Assembly: GCA_913058025.1 (NCBI GenBank)
Contig: CAJXPN010000041.1
Span: 1-11,926 of the forward strand
From: an uncultured Myxococcales bacterium
GTDB lineage: Bacteria > Myxococcota_A > Bradymonadia > Bradymonadales > Bradymonadaceae
Direction of reading: 5' to 3'
Length of the DNA: 11,926 nt
The first letter of the stretch is position 1. The number at the start of each line of letters is the position of its first letter. Positions 1-6,144 of this stretch are shown here, in pieces. Position numbers and translations under genes: made by a program. The notes under the pieces were generated by a model. It was given only the letters and a program-made list of their open reading frames with translations. It searched no databases and was not told where the DNA came from.

Positions 1-47
1 GAGATTTCTGCCTGTCTCGTGGGCTCGGAGATGTGTATAAGAGACAG
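1..47 (+). other. Illumina Nextera i7 adapter remnant (sequencing artefact)
   Basis: Bases 1-5 (GAGAT) match the 3' end of the P7 flow-cell sequence. Bases 6-13 (TTCTGCCT) match the adapter-strand form of Nextera index N703, whose index read is AGGCAGAA. Bases 14-28 match the Nextera read-2 primer segment, and bases 29-47 are the 19-bp Tn5 mosaic end (AGATGTGTATAAGAGACAG). All four parts are contiguous and in library order, so this is untrimmed adapter at a contig end and not genomic DNA. It fuses directly to the truncated reading frame at 48-98. Confidence 0.97.
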
Positions 48-98
48 GCCCTGGACGCCCGTGGAGTGAGAAGTCTTCGCGTGGATGTCGATGATCAT
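48..98 (-). CDS. PHP-domain-like metal-dependent hydrolase, N-terminal fragment
   Basis: An ATG at 98-96 on the minus strand opens a frame reading MIIDIHAKTSHSTGVQG before it meets the adapter junction at base 47/48. The start 'MIIDIHxKTSHS-G' resembles the first metal-binding strand of PHP-domain phosphoesterases, where an early His of an HxH/HxK-type motif binds metal; some amidohydrolases begin similarly. Only 17 codons survive, so substrate and full domain content cannot be read. No strong Shine-Dalgarno sequence precedes the ATG, but a plausible promoter lies at 169-196. It would be the next gene after fxsA in the same direction, with a 109-nt gap. The missing 3' part reflects the end of the assembly and not a biological truncation. 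The family call rests only on this short N-terminus. Confidence 0.45.
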
Positions 99-139
99 AG
101 TTGTGACGCGTCGCGGCTGAAAGGATGGGGATTAGACGC

Positions 140-157
140 GCGCGCGAGAACGCGCGC
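140..157. terminator. Weak hairpin downstream of fxsA
   Basis: A 7-bp GC-only inverted repeat (140-146 with 151-157) closes a 4-nt loop, 51 nt after the fxsA stop codon. There is no clear U-tract on either side, and it lies downstream of the candidate promoter at 169-196, so it would sit in the leader of the PHP-like gene. It could be an fxsA terminator or a chance GCGC alternation. Confidence 0.2.
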
Positions 158-168
158 CGCGGCTGCGG

Positions 169-196
169 TATATAACGAGCGGGCGGATGGGAACAA
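169..196 (-). promoter_or_regulatory. Candidate sigma-70-type promoter for the PHP-like gene
   Basis: On the minus strand, TTGTTC (196-191) and TATATA (174-169) are separated by 16 nt. The -10 element is close to consensus and stands out as an AT-rich island in GC-rich DNA. Transcription would start near 162 and give a leader of about 65 nt before the ATG at 98. The -35 match is partial. Confidence 0.33.
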
Positions 197-207
197 GGCC
201 AATCAGG

Positions 208-789
208 TCAGCGCTCCGTGTGAGCATGCGCGGTGGCGTGCTCGTCCTCGACCTCGCCGTCGTCGTTCAGGTCGAGGACGACGGGGCCAGCCGCCGCCGG
301 CTCGGTGCGAGGCTGCGAGGCGCGCGTCACGTCGATGACCTCGGGGCCAGCGGCGACGTGGTCGCCGTCCCAGCCGAAGCCTGCGTGTCCGCCTCCGAAC
401 GACGAGTAGACGCCGCCTCCGCCCTGGGTGAACCAGGAGTCGAACCGTTTGCGCACGAAGCGCCGGATCGGCGCGCGCGTGAACGGGATAAGCAGGATGA
501 AGCCCGCGAAGTCGGTGAGGACGCCGGGGGTGACCAGGAACGCGGAGGCGAGGAGGACGGCGAGCCCGTCGAGGATGGAGTCACCCGGGAGCGAGCCGGT
601 CGCGAGCTCGGACTGGATGCGCCTCCAGGCCGCGGAGCCCTGGCTCTTGCCGAGCCACGCGCCGGCGATGGCGGTGAACGCGATGATTCCGAGCGTGGGC
701 ATCGTGCCGATCTGCTGACCGAGCGGGATGAGCAGGCTCAGCTCGATGATCGGGATGACCGTGAAGAGGATCAGCAGCTTGGAAAACAC
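208..789 (-). CDS. fxsA: FxsA family cytoplasmic-membrane protein
   Basis: This 193-residue protein has the FxsA layout. A first hydrophobic segment (about 3-24) contains the PIIEL stretch typical of the family. It is followed by a Gly/Ala-rich segment (about 31-47), a polar stretch, and a long hydrophobic region (about 72-102, with the TPGVLTDFAG motif). FxsA is a small inner-membrane protein; in E. coli its overproduction relieves exclusion of phage T7 by the F plasmid, but its normal role is not established. The C-terminal 90 or so residues are Gly-rich then acidic, longer than in E. coli FxsA (about 158 residues), and probably disordered in the cytoplasm. The start is a GTG at 789 preceded by AGGAG at 800-796. 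It lies downstream of tal on the same strand, separated by the hairpin at 863-897. Confidence 0.9.
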   Translation of the reverse strand: MFSKLLILFTVIPIIELSLLIPLGQQIGTMPTLGIIAFTAIAGAWLGKSQGSAAWRRIQSELATGSLPGDSILDGLAVLLASAFLVTPGVLTDFAGFILLIPFTRAPIRRFVRKRFDSWFTQGGGGVYSSFGGGHAGFGWDGDHVAAGPEVIDVTRASQPRTEPAAAGPVVLDLNDDGEVEDEHATAHAHTER

Positions 790-802
790 GTGGGGCTCCT
801 GG

Positions 803-823
803 GCGCGGCGTGGAGTGCCGCGC
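803..823. repeat. Inverted repeat immediately upstream of the fxsA ribosome-binding site
   Basis: The arms 803-809 (GCGCGGC) and 817-823 (GCCGCGC) are perfectly complementary around a 7-nt spacer. In the fxsA mRNA this would be a hairpin ending 3 nt before the AGGAG ribosome-binding site (800-796). It could affect translation or be a protein-binding site; GC-rich chance symmetry is also possible. Confidence 0.3.
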
Positions 824-862
824 GCTGCTCGTGAAGGTCGTGGCGAGCGGGCTCACGTCAAG

Positions 863-897
863 CGAGCGAGCCAGACCCGATGGGTCTGGCTCGCTCG
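863..897. terminator. Strong hairpin terminator after the transaldolase gene
   Basis: A perfect 16-bp stem (863-878 with 882-897) closes a 3-nt loop (GAT), starting 15 nt past the tal stop codon. Transcripts of tal running leftward would form it immediately. There is no U-tract after it (the next bases read CTTGACGTGAG), so it is a terminator of the U-poor kind or a 3'-end stabiliser. It separates tal from fxsA. Confidence 0.8.
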
Positions 898-912
898 TGG
901 TGTGGGGCGAGG

Positions 913-1563
913 TCAGGAGGTCGGGACCTTCTTGGCGTCGGCGGCGAACTTGGCGAGGCCGATGTCGGTGAGCGGATGCTTGAACATCTGGTCGATGACC
1001 TTGAAGGGGAGGGTGGCGACGTCGGCGCCGAGCTGGGCGCTCTGGTGGACGTGCATCGGGTGGCGGACCGAGGCGACCAGGATCTGCGTGTCGATCCAGG
1101 GGTAGTTCGCGTAGACCTCGACGATCTCGGCGATGAGGTTCATGCCGTCCTGGCCGATGTCGTCGAGGCGCCCGACGAAGGGGCTGATGTAGGTCGCGCC
1201 GGCCTTGGCGGCGAGCAGCGCCTGGTTGGCCGAGAAGCAGAGGGTGACGTTGACGCCGACGCCGCGGTCGGTGAGCGCCTTGCACGCCTTGAGGCCGTCC
1301 TTGGTCAGCGGGACCTTGATGATGGCGTTGTCGCCCCAGGTCACGAACTCTTCGGCCTCGGCGAGCATACCCTCGTAGTCCTCGGCGTTGACCTCGACGC
1401 TGACGGGCCCGTCGACGATCTCGCAGATCTCGACGATGACCTCCTTGTGGGTCCGTCCGGTCCTGGCGATGAGGCTGGGGTTGGTGGTGACTCCGTCCAG
1501 GATACCCAGGCTCTGGGCCTCTCGGATCTCGTCGACGTCGCCCGTATCAATGAAGAACTGCAT
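913..1563 (-). CDS. tal: Transaldolase, TalC/FSA-type short form
   Basis: The 216-residue protein belongs to the short transaldolase/fructose-6-phosphate aldolase family. It carries the N-terminal FFIDTGDVDEI strand, the GVTTNPSL motif (24-31), and the Schiff-base lysine K83 in IIKVPLT. Two positions distinguish the activities. FSA has Gln (E. coli Gln59) and Tyr (Tyr131), whereas transaldolases have Glu and Phe. Here the residues are E57 (SVEVNA) and F129 (SPFVGRLDD), which supports transaldolase: transfer of a dihydroxyacetone unit between sedoheptulose-7-phosphate and glyceraldehyde-3-phosphate in the non-oxidative pentose phosphate pathway. The ATG at 1563 is preceded by AGGAGG (1576-1571) with a 7-nt spacer. 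The gene is divergent from serS and appears monocistronic, with a strong hairpin behind it. The length equals the family norm. Confidence 0.93.
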   Translation of the reverse strand: MQFFIDTGDVDEIREAQSLGILDGVTTNPSLIARTGRTHKEVIVEICEIVDGPVSVEVNAEDYEGMLAEAEEFVTWGDNAIIKVPLTKDGLKACKALTDRGVGVNVTLCFSANQALLAAKAGATYISPFVGRLDDIGQDGMNLIAEIVEVYANYPWIDTQILVASVRHPMHVHQSAQLGADVATLPFKVIDQMFKHPLTDIGLAKFAADAKKVPTS

Positions 1564-1701
1564 CGTGTGGCCTCCTCTCTGGGCGCCCGAGTGTACGTAC
1601 GGATCGCGGGCGCGTGTGGGTGTTCATGGCGTGCCCTCATGCCCTACCACCGGGGCGACGGGCGCGGCAAGGGCGAGGCGTGCTGGAACAAAGGCGGCGC
1701 C

Positions 1702-1722
1702 CGCGCGTGTAGCTCACGCGCG
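1702..1722. repeat. Inverted repeat between tal and serS
   Basis: The arms 1702-1709 (CGCGCGTG) and 1715-1722 (CACGCGCG) pair perfectly around a 5-nt spacer. The repeat lies just upstream of the putative serS -35 region in the 244-nt divergent intergenic stretch. It could be an operator or a hairpin, although alternating CG sequence makes chance symmetry common here. Confidence 0.3.
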
Positions 1723-1726
1723 AGGC

Positions 1727-1755
1727 TTGCGCGTGCGCGCCAGCCGAACTAGACA
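1727..1755 (+). promoter_or_regulatory. Tentative promoter for serS
   Basis: TTGCGC (1727-1732) and TAGACA (1750-1755) are spaced by 17 nt, placing a start near 1762 and leaving a leader of about 46 nt before the serS ATG. Both hexamers match the sigma-70 consensus at only about half the positions, so this is offered as the best visible candidate only. Confidence 0.22.
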
Positions 1756-1807
1756 GACCGAGGGAACCCATTCACGCGTGACATTGAGCCACAAGGGGCA
1801 GCCGAAG

Positions 1808-3079
1808 ATGCTCGACATTAAGTTCATTCGAGAGAACGCAGACAAGGTCAAGAAGGGCGCGAAGGACAAGAACTTCGAGGTCGACATCGACCGCCTGCTC
1901 GAGCTCGACGCGAGCCGCAGAGACCTCCAATTCAAGTCCGAGCAGCTCCGCGCGCGGCGCAACGAGATCGCGCAGTCGATCCCGAAGGCCTCGAAGGAAG
2001 AGCGGCCCGCTCTGATCGCCGAGGGCCGAGAGGTCAAGGTGAGCCTGGGTGAGATCGAGCCCGAGCTCGAGACGATCAAGGCCGAGTACGACCACCTCAT
2101 CCTCATGGTCCCGAACGTCCCTCTCGACGAGGTCCCCGTGGGGGCCGGAGAGGAGGACAACGTCGAGCTGCGCAAGGTCGGCGAGCTGCCGACGTTCGAC
2201 TTCACGCCGCGTGACCACGAGGAACTCGGTGAGCTGCTCGGGATCCTGGACAAGCCGCGCGGGATCAAGGTCGGCGGCGCGCGCTCGTACCTGCTGCGTG
2301 GCGCGGGCGCGATGCTCGAGCTCGCGGTGGTCAACCTCGCGCTCGAGATCCTGCGCGAGCGCGGCTACGAGCTGATCCTCGGGCCGGTCATGGTCAAGGA
2401 GGAGGCGCTCGTGGGTTCGGGCTTCTTCCCGTACGGGAAGGAGGACACCTACCACCTGGACAAGGACGGGAAGTACCTCGTCGGCACGTCCGAGGTGATC
2501 CTCGTGAGCCTGAACAGCGACGAGATCGTGGAGCGCTCCGAGATGCCGCTGAAGTACATGGGGTACTCCCCGTGTTTCAGGCGCGAGGCGGGCTCGGCGG
2601 GCAAGGACACGCGCGGCGTGTACCGCGTGCATCAGTTCAGCAAGGTCGAGCAGGTCATCGTGTGCGAGGCGGACCCGGAGGTCTCGCGCAAGCTCCACGA
2701 GGAGCTGCTCGGCAACTCCGAGGAGCTCCTCCAGCGCCTGGGCATTCCGTACCGCGTGGCGGTGGCGTGCACGGGAGAGATCGGGCTCGGGCAGGTGCTC
2801 AAGCACGAGATCGAGTCCTGGATGCCTTCGCGCGAGGCGTACTGTGAGACGCACTCTTGCTCCTCGCTCTACGACTACCAGGCTCGCCGCTCCATGATCC
2901 GCTACAGGGACGACGACGGCCAGACGACGTACGCGTACACGCTCAACAACACGATGGTCGCGTCGCCGCGAATCCTGATCCCGATCCTGGAGAACTTCCA
3001 GCAGGCGGACGGGTCGGTGGTCGTGCCCGAGGCGCTGCGCAAGTACATGGGCGGCCTCGAGGTCATCGAGCCGAAGTGA
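1808..3079 (+). CDS. serS: Seryl-tRNA synthetase
   Basis: This 423-residue class II synthetase charges tRNA(Ser) with serine in the cytoplasm. The N-terminus (MLDIKFIRENADKV) and the following charged Arg/Glu/Lys-rich region (about 25-100) match the long antiparallel coiled-coil arm that grips the tRNA variable loop. The catalytic core shows the GTSE serine-binding motif (226-229) and motif 2 (FRREAGSAGKDTRG, starting F257). It also has the ESWMPSR and THSCSSLYDYQARR segments and motif 3, with an arginine at R388 (ASPRILIPILENFQ). The C-terminus (PEALRKYMGG) is standard and the length is normal. An open frame extends upstream to 1388, but family homology begins at the ATG at 1808, which has AAGGGG (1793-1798) 9 nt upstream. 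It is divergent from tal and convergent with the CAP lipoprotein. Confidence 0.97.
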   Translation: MLDIKFIRENADKVKKGAKDKNFEVDIDRLLELDASRRDLQFKSEQLRARRNEIAQSIPKASKEERPALIAEGREVKVSLGEIEPELETIKAEYDHLILMVPNVPLDEVPVGAGEEDNVELRKVGELPTFDFTPRDHEELGELLGILDKPRGIKVGGARSYLLRGAGAMLELAVVNLALEILRERGYELILGPVMVKEEALVGSGFFPYGKEDTYHLDKDGKYLVGTSEVILVSLNSDEIVERSEMPLKYMGYSPCFRREAGSAGKDTRGVYRVHQFSKVEQVIVCEADPEVSRKLHEELLGNSEELLQRLGIPYRVAVACTGEIGLGQVLKHEIESWMPSREAYCETHSCSSLYDYQARRSMIRYRDDDGQTTYAYTLNNTMVASPRILIPILENFQQADGSVVVPEALRKYMGGLEVIEPK

Positions 3080-3099
3080 GCTGGCCCGGCGCAATGGGT

Positions 3100-3126
3100 C
3101 GAGTGGGCGCCGACGGCGCTCACTCG
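3100..3126. terminator. Bidirectional hairpin between serS and the CAP-domain gene
   Basis: A 12-bp stem with one G-U pair (3100-3111 with 3115-3126) closes a 3-nt loop (GAC). It starts 21 nt after the serS stop and overlaps the last codons and stop of the convergent gene (3120-3122). No U-tract follows on either strand. It is placed to serve both genes. Confidence 0.6.
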
Positions 3127-3830
3127 GCCTTCAGAGGCTCGTAGAGCTGGAAGAGCTGGACGGCGTTGTAGGTGGGGAAGTCGTCGCGCCACACGAGCGT
3201 GGCGGCGCACCCGACGGAGACGGCGTCGGTGGAGAGCAGGTTCTTCCTGTGCCCGGGCGAGTCGAGCCACTGCTTGATGGCTCCTCGCGCGAACGAGATG
3301 TAGGTATGGGGAGGGATCGCGCGCCCGCCGGGCGTGGCGCTGAAGCGGCCGGGAGGTCCCAGCGGGTAGACGAGCTGGCCCGATTTGTAGGGGAAGCCGG
3401 GTGACTCGACGAGGTTCTCTGCGGTGTAGGGGTTCGCCACGCCGACGGCGCGCGCCCGGTCGCTCGGTGTGCGCAGCGAGGACGAGAAGGGGTCGGTGTG
3501 GTCGAAGAACCCGTGGTCGGTCATGCGCTGGGAGTGGAGCAGTGAGGCTTGCTCGAGCAGGGCCTCCCGCGGGAGCGCGCGTCGGCCCAGGCGCACGCGC
3601 GCCTCGTTCGTGGCGTAGTAGAGCGCGGCGGCGAGGCGGGCGTGGTCGACGGAGTCGTGGTCGAGGCGCGCCTGGAACGCGGGCACGTCGAGCCAGGAGC
3701 GGTGGGTCGCGCCGGTGTGGCCGACCTCATGGCGGGTGGCCTGGCTGAGCGCGGGGTCCGCGCACCCCGTGGAGAGCGCGAGCGCGCCGAGGAGCGTGAG
3801 CAGCGTGAGCGCGCGAAGGGTCGCGTTCAT
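3120..3830 (-). CDS. CAP/SCP-domain lipoprotein or secreted protein
   Basis: This 236-residue exported protein starts at ATG 3830 with GGAGG (3839-3835) just upstream. A signal peptide (residues 1-22, LRALTLLTLLGALALSTG) ends at C23. The lipobox-like STGC has Ser instead of Leu at -3, so lipidation is likely but not certain. The rest fits the bacterial CAP (SCP-like, YkwD-type) fold: ATNEARVRLGRRAL, HSQRMTDHGFFDHTDPF with H111, AENL with E138, and the QWLDSPGHRKNLLS signature with H194. These His and Glu residues line the CAP cavity, which binds metals or lipids in characterised members. Bacterial members are poorly characterised and are usually envelope or extracellular proteins. An upstream in-frame ATG at 3920 is rejected because the signal peptide and ribosome-binding site mark 3830. 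Confidence 0.88.
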   Translation of the reverse strand: MNATLRALTLLTLLGALALSTGCADPALSQATRHEVGHTGATHRSWLDVPAFQARLDHDSVDHARLAAALYYATNEARVRLGRRALPREALLEQASLLHSQRMTDHGFFDHTDPFSSSLRTPSDRARAVGVANPYTAENLVESPGFPYKSGQLVYPLGPPGRFSATPGGRAIPPHTYISFARGAIKQWLDSPGHRKNLLSTDAVSVGCAATLVWRDDFPTYNAVQLFQLYEPLKAE

Positions 3831-4161
3831 GGTTCCTCCGAAGTCGTTGAGGGTCCTCTCGGGTGGTTGAACGGGCGAAGAGGCACGTTGATTCAACCTC
3901 ACGGTCACTCTTTGCGTCATGGGTGGTGGAAACGCATGGGCGAGTTCTCCTATACTCGGCGCATCTCGATCAAGACGAAGGCGATGACGTTGGATGCATC
4001 ACCAGAGGTCTTGCTCGGCCGACACCCCACCGGCTCCGCGCCGGCAGGCCCGCGAGGGCAGGGGGTGGCGTCGATTGGGAGGGCGGTCGGGCTTCGTTCG
4101 TTCGGGGTGGGGATTCGAGTTGGTTTAGAACGTGATTGAAAGAAATAAGGAAGGAGAACGA
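3831..4161. other. 331-nt divergent intergenic region with no gene seen
   Basis: This gap separates the leftward CAP-domain gene from the rightward surface-protein gene and must hold both promoters. On the plus strand a TATACT at 3951-3956 resembles a -10 element, but no convincing -35 sits 17 nt upstream and it would imply a leader of about 200 nt. On the left side, GTTGA occurs at 3846, 3866 and 3887, the last within the odd palindrome GTTGATTCAAC (3887-3897). The final 30 nt turn AT-rich just before the AAGGAG ribosome-binding site (4151-4156). No RNA gene or credible small ORF was recognised. Confidence 0.5.
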
Positions 4162-6042
4162 ATGAAAGCGAGTCTGTGGTGCGGGTTGGTGGCTGGTGTG
4201 TTCGTGAGCCTCGGGGGCGCCACGAGCGCCCAGGCTCAGGTGACCGCGAAGAACTTCGAGATCACCTCGCTCGAGGACACCGACGTCGTCGTGCGCCTCG
4301 AGTGTGAGGAGAACGGTGTCATGAACGGGTGCACGGGCGCGACGTTCGACATCATTTCGCAGAGCCCTCCGGGCCTCGGGACGCTGATCGGCTCGGACGC
4401 GAGCCGTACGTTCAAGCCGAACCCGAACTTCCACTTCGGGACGACGAACAGCCCGTACATGACTCCCGTGACGATCCTGTACGACATCAACGATGTCCCG
4501 GGCGCTCCCATCCGAGGCACGATCGTGCTCAGGTTCGAGCCAGTGCCCGACGTGCCGACGACTGCGACCACCCAGCAGGTGACGAACGAGGACACTCCGC
4601 TGACGATCGGCCTGGTCGTGAACGACCCCGACACGGACACGGGCGCGACCAGCGGGTTCCCCGTGACGTTGACGGGCTCCAACGACAGCTTCACGTACGT
4701 GCGTGGCAACCAGCCCCAGAACGGGACCCTGGTCTGGAACCCGCCGAACCCGGTGTACACGCCGAACCCGAACTACTCGGGGGCGGACTCGTTCACGTAC
4801 ACGGTGATGGACTCTCAGTCGAACATGGCGATGGAGACGATCAACATCGTCATCAACCCCGTCAACGATCCGCCGGTGGCGACCAGCGAGACGATCACGA
4901 TCAGCGAGGACCAGACGACGAACATCACGTTGAAGTCGTCCGACGTCGACGGTCAGGGTCAGCAGGCGCCGACCTTCACCGTGACGCAGATGCCGACGCA
5001 CGGCACGCTCACGGGTCAGATCCCCTCGTTCACCTACACTCCGGACATGGACTTCACCGGCCAGGACACGATCAAGTTCACGGTGTCCGACGGTCAGGAG
5101 ACCTCGGCCGAGGGGACCATCACGATCAACATCGGCCAGGCCGACGATCCGCCCGTGTGGGGAGCAGGGACGCCCGACGACAACGCGAACCTGATGGTGG
5201 ACGAGGGCGAGACGCTCACGTTCACGGCGCTGGCGACCGACCCGGACGGCGACACCATCACGTACGCGCTCATGGGCGTGGACGCGCTCAACGGCGCGTC
5301 CTTCGACACCACGACGGGCGTGTTCTCGTGGTCGCCGTCGTACCTCGAGATCGGCACCTACGACGTGACGCTCAAGGCGACCGACCCGTTCAACCCTCAG
5401 GGGATCGAGCGCAAGCTCAAGATCGCCGTGCTTCTCGTCGACGAAGACAACGACAACCTGCCCAAGACCTTCGAAGAGTCGATCAACCTCGACCCGACCA
5501 AGGCCGACACGGACGGCGACACCATCCCGGACAACCTGGAGGTCGGTGACCTCGCGAACCCGAGCAACGTCGACGGCGACGGTGAGATCGACGCGCTCGA
5601 CCAGGACTCGGACAACGACGGCCTCCGTGACTCCGACGAGGCTGGCGACAACGACCTCTCCACGTCCCCCAGAGACTCCGACTCGGACGGCGTGGCGGAC
5701 TACCGCGAGACCGACTCCGACGACGACGGCACCGACGACGCCACCGACAACTGCCCGGCCAAGCGTAACACTGGCCAGGAGAACTTGGACGGAGATGCGT
5801 TCGGCGACGTCTGCGACGAGGACCGTGACGGAGACGGCGTCCTGGACCGCTCGGACGCTTGCGCGACCGAGCCCGCGGCGACCTCGAACGGTTGCCCTGA
5901 GGTGGAGCGCCGTCAGCCCGACGACGATGACGAGGGCTGCACCGCCGTGGGCGTGAGCTCGCCCAGCAAGCCTGGCGTGCCGATGATGCTCTTCGCCGCG
6001 ATGCTGGCGATGGTCGGGCTCGTGCGTTCGCGCAGGCGCTGA
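4162..6042 (+). CDS. Secreted Ig-like/thrombospondin type 3 repeat protein with MYXO-CTERM-like anchor
   Basis: This 626-residue surface protein starts at ATG 4162, with AAGGAG at 4151-4156. The signal peptide runs to about A25 (TSAQA, then QVTAK). Four tandem beta-sandwich modules follow. The first is a degenerate one (about 30-130) with paired cysteines. Two are cadherin/Big_9-like modules (about 130-234 and 235-328) with the features NEDTPLT, Y-TPNPNYSG-DSFTYTV and NDPPVA. A fourth module (about 329-425) has an EGETLTFTALATDPDGD start. Residues about 426-575 are thrombospondin type 3-like calcium-binding repeats rich in DxDxDG, ending in Cys-containing units. After an acidic linker, the tail (G592, C593, hydrophobic helix, RSRRR) matches the MYXO-CTERM pattern, in which the cysteine is the processing site for a myxosortase-type enzyme. 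The likely role is a calcium-stabilised surface or adhesive protein; the ligand is unknown. It is monocistronic, with a strong terminator. Confidence 0.85.
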   Translation: MKASLWCGLVAGVFVSLGGATSAQAQVTAKNFEITSLEDTDVVVRLECEENGVMNGCTGATFDIISQSPPGLGTLIGSDASRTFKPNPNFHFGTTNSPYMTPVTILYDINDVPGAPIRGTIVLRFEPVPDVPTTATTQQVTNEDTPLTIGLVVNDPDTDTGATSGFPVTLTGSNDSFTYVRGNQPQNGTLVWNPPNPVYTPNPNYSGADSFTYTVMDSQSNMAMETINIVINPVNDPPVATSETITISEDQTTNITLKSSDVDGQGQQAPTFTVTQMPTHGTLTGQIPSFTYTPDMDFTGQDTIKFTVSDGQETSAEGTITINIGQADDPPVWGAGTPDDNANLMVDEGETLTFTALATDPDGDTITYALMGVDALNGASFDTTTGVFSWSPSYLEIGTYDVTLKATDPFNPQGIERKLKIAVLLVDEDNDNLPKTFEESINLDPTKADTDGDTIPDNLEVGDLANPSNVDGDGEIDALDQDSDNDGLRDSDEAGDNDLSTSPRDSDSDGVADYRETDSDDDGTDDATDNCPAKRNTGQENLDGDAFGDVCDEDRDGDGVLDRSDACATEPAATSNGCPEVERRQPDDDDEGCTAVGVSSPSKPGVPMMLFAAMLAMVGLVRSRRR

Positions 6043-6073
6043 CCCTGACGGCGCGGCTCATCCGCGCCGAATG

Positions 6074-6116
6074 AACGAAGAGAGGGCGGCCCCATCGGGG
6101 CCGCCCTCTCTTCGTT
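6074..6116. terminator. Bidirectional intrinsic terminator, 20-bp perfect stem
   Basis: The arms 6074-6093 and 6097-6116 are perfectly complementary over 20 bp around a 3-nt loop (ATC), the core being GGGCGGCCCC. Rightward transcripts end in UUCGUUUC and leftward ones in UUCGUUCAUUC, so both strands have a U-rich trailer. It sits in the 102-nt gap between the convergent surface-protein gene and the zinc-ribbon regulator and would stop both. Confidence 0.9.
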
Positions 6117-6144
6117 TCGGAGCTCTCTTCGCTACTTCAGCGCG

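Noticed and set aside
29..47. A natural Tn5 mosaic end indicating a transposon
   Set aside because: The bases before it match the Nextera index, read-2 site and P7 end, so it is library adapter and not a genomic insertion.
1564..1807. T-box or other tRNA-sensing leader upstream of serS
   Set aside because: No T-box consensus or specifier stem was recognised, and these are typical of Gram-positive bacteria, not of the lineage suggested here.
1772..3094. 440-codon open frame on the minus strand opposite serS
   Set aside because: The product is a low-complexity Arg/Leu/His/Asp-rich shadow of the conserved serS gene, with no recognisable domain.
3970..5001. 343-codon minus-strand frame across the intergenic region into the surface-protein gene
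   Set aside because: It is Arg/Val/His-rich with no motif, and antisense to well-supported coding sequence.
4329..5549. 406-codon open frame inside the surface-protein gene in another frame
   Set aside because: Its composition is His/Arg/Asp-rich from GC-rich codon bias; the overlapping frame has a signal peptide and recognised domains.
5430..5860. Repetitive GAC-rich DNA that might be taken for a tandem repeat or array
   Set aside because: It encodes the Asp-rich thrombospondin type 3 repeats; there are no regular spacers as in CRISPR and no exact repeat unit.
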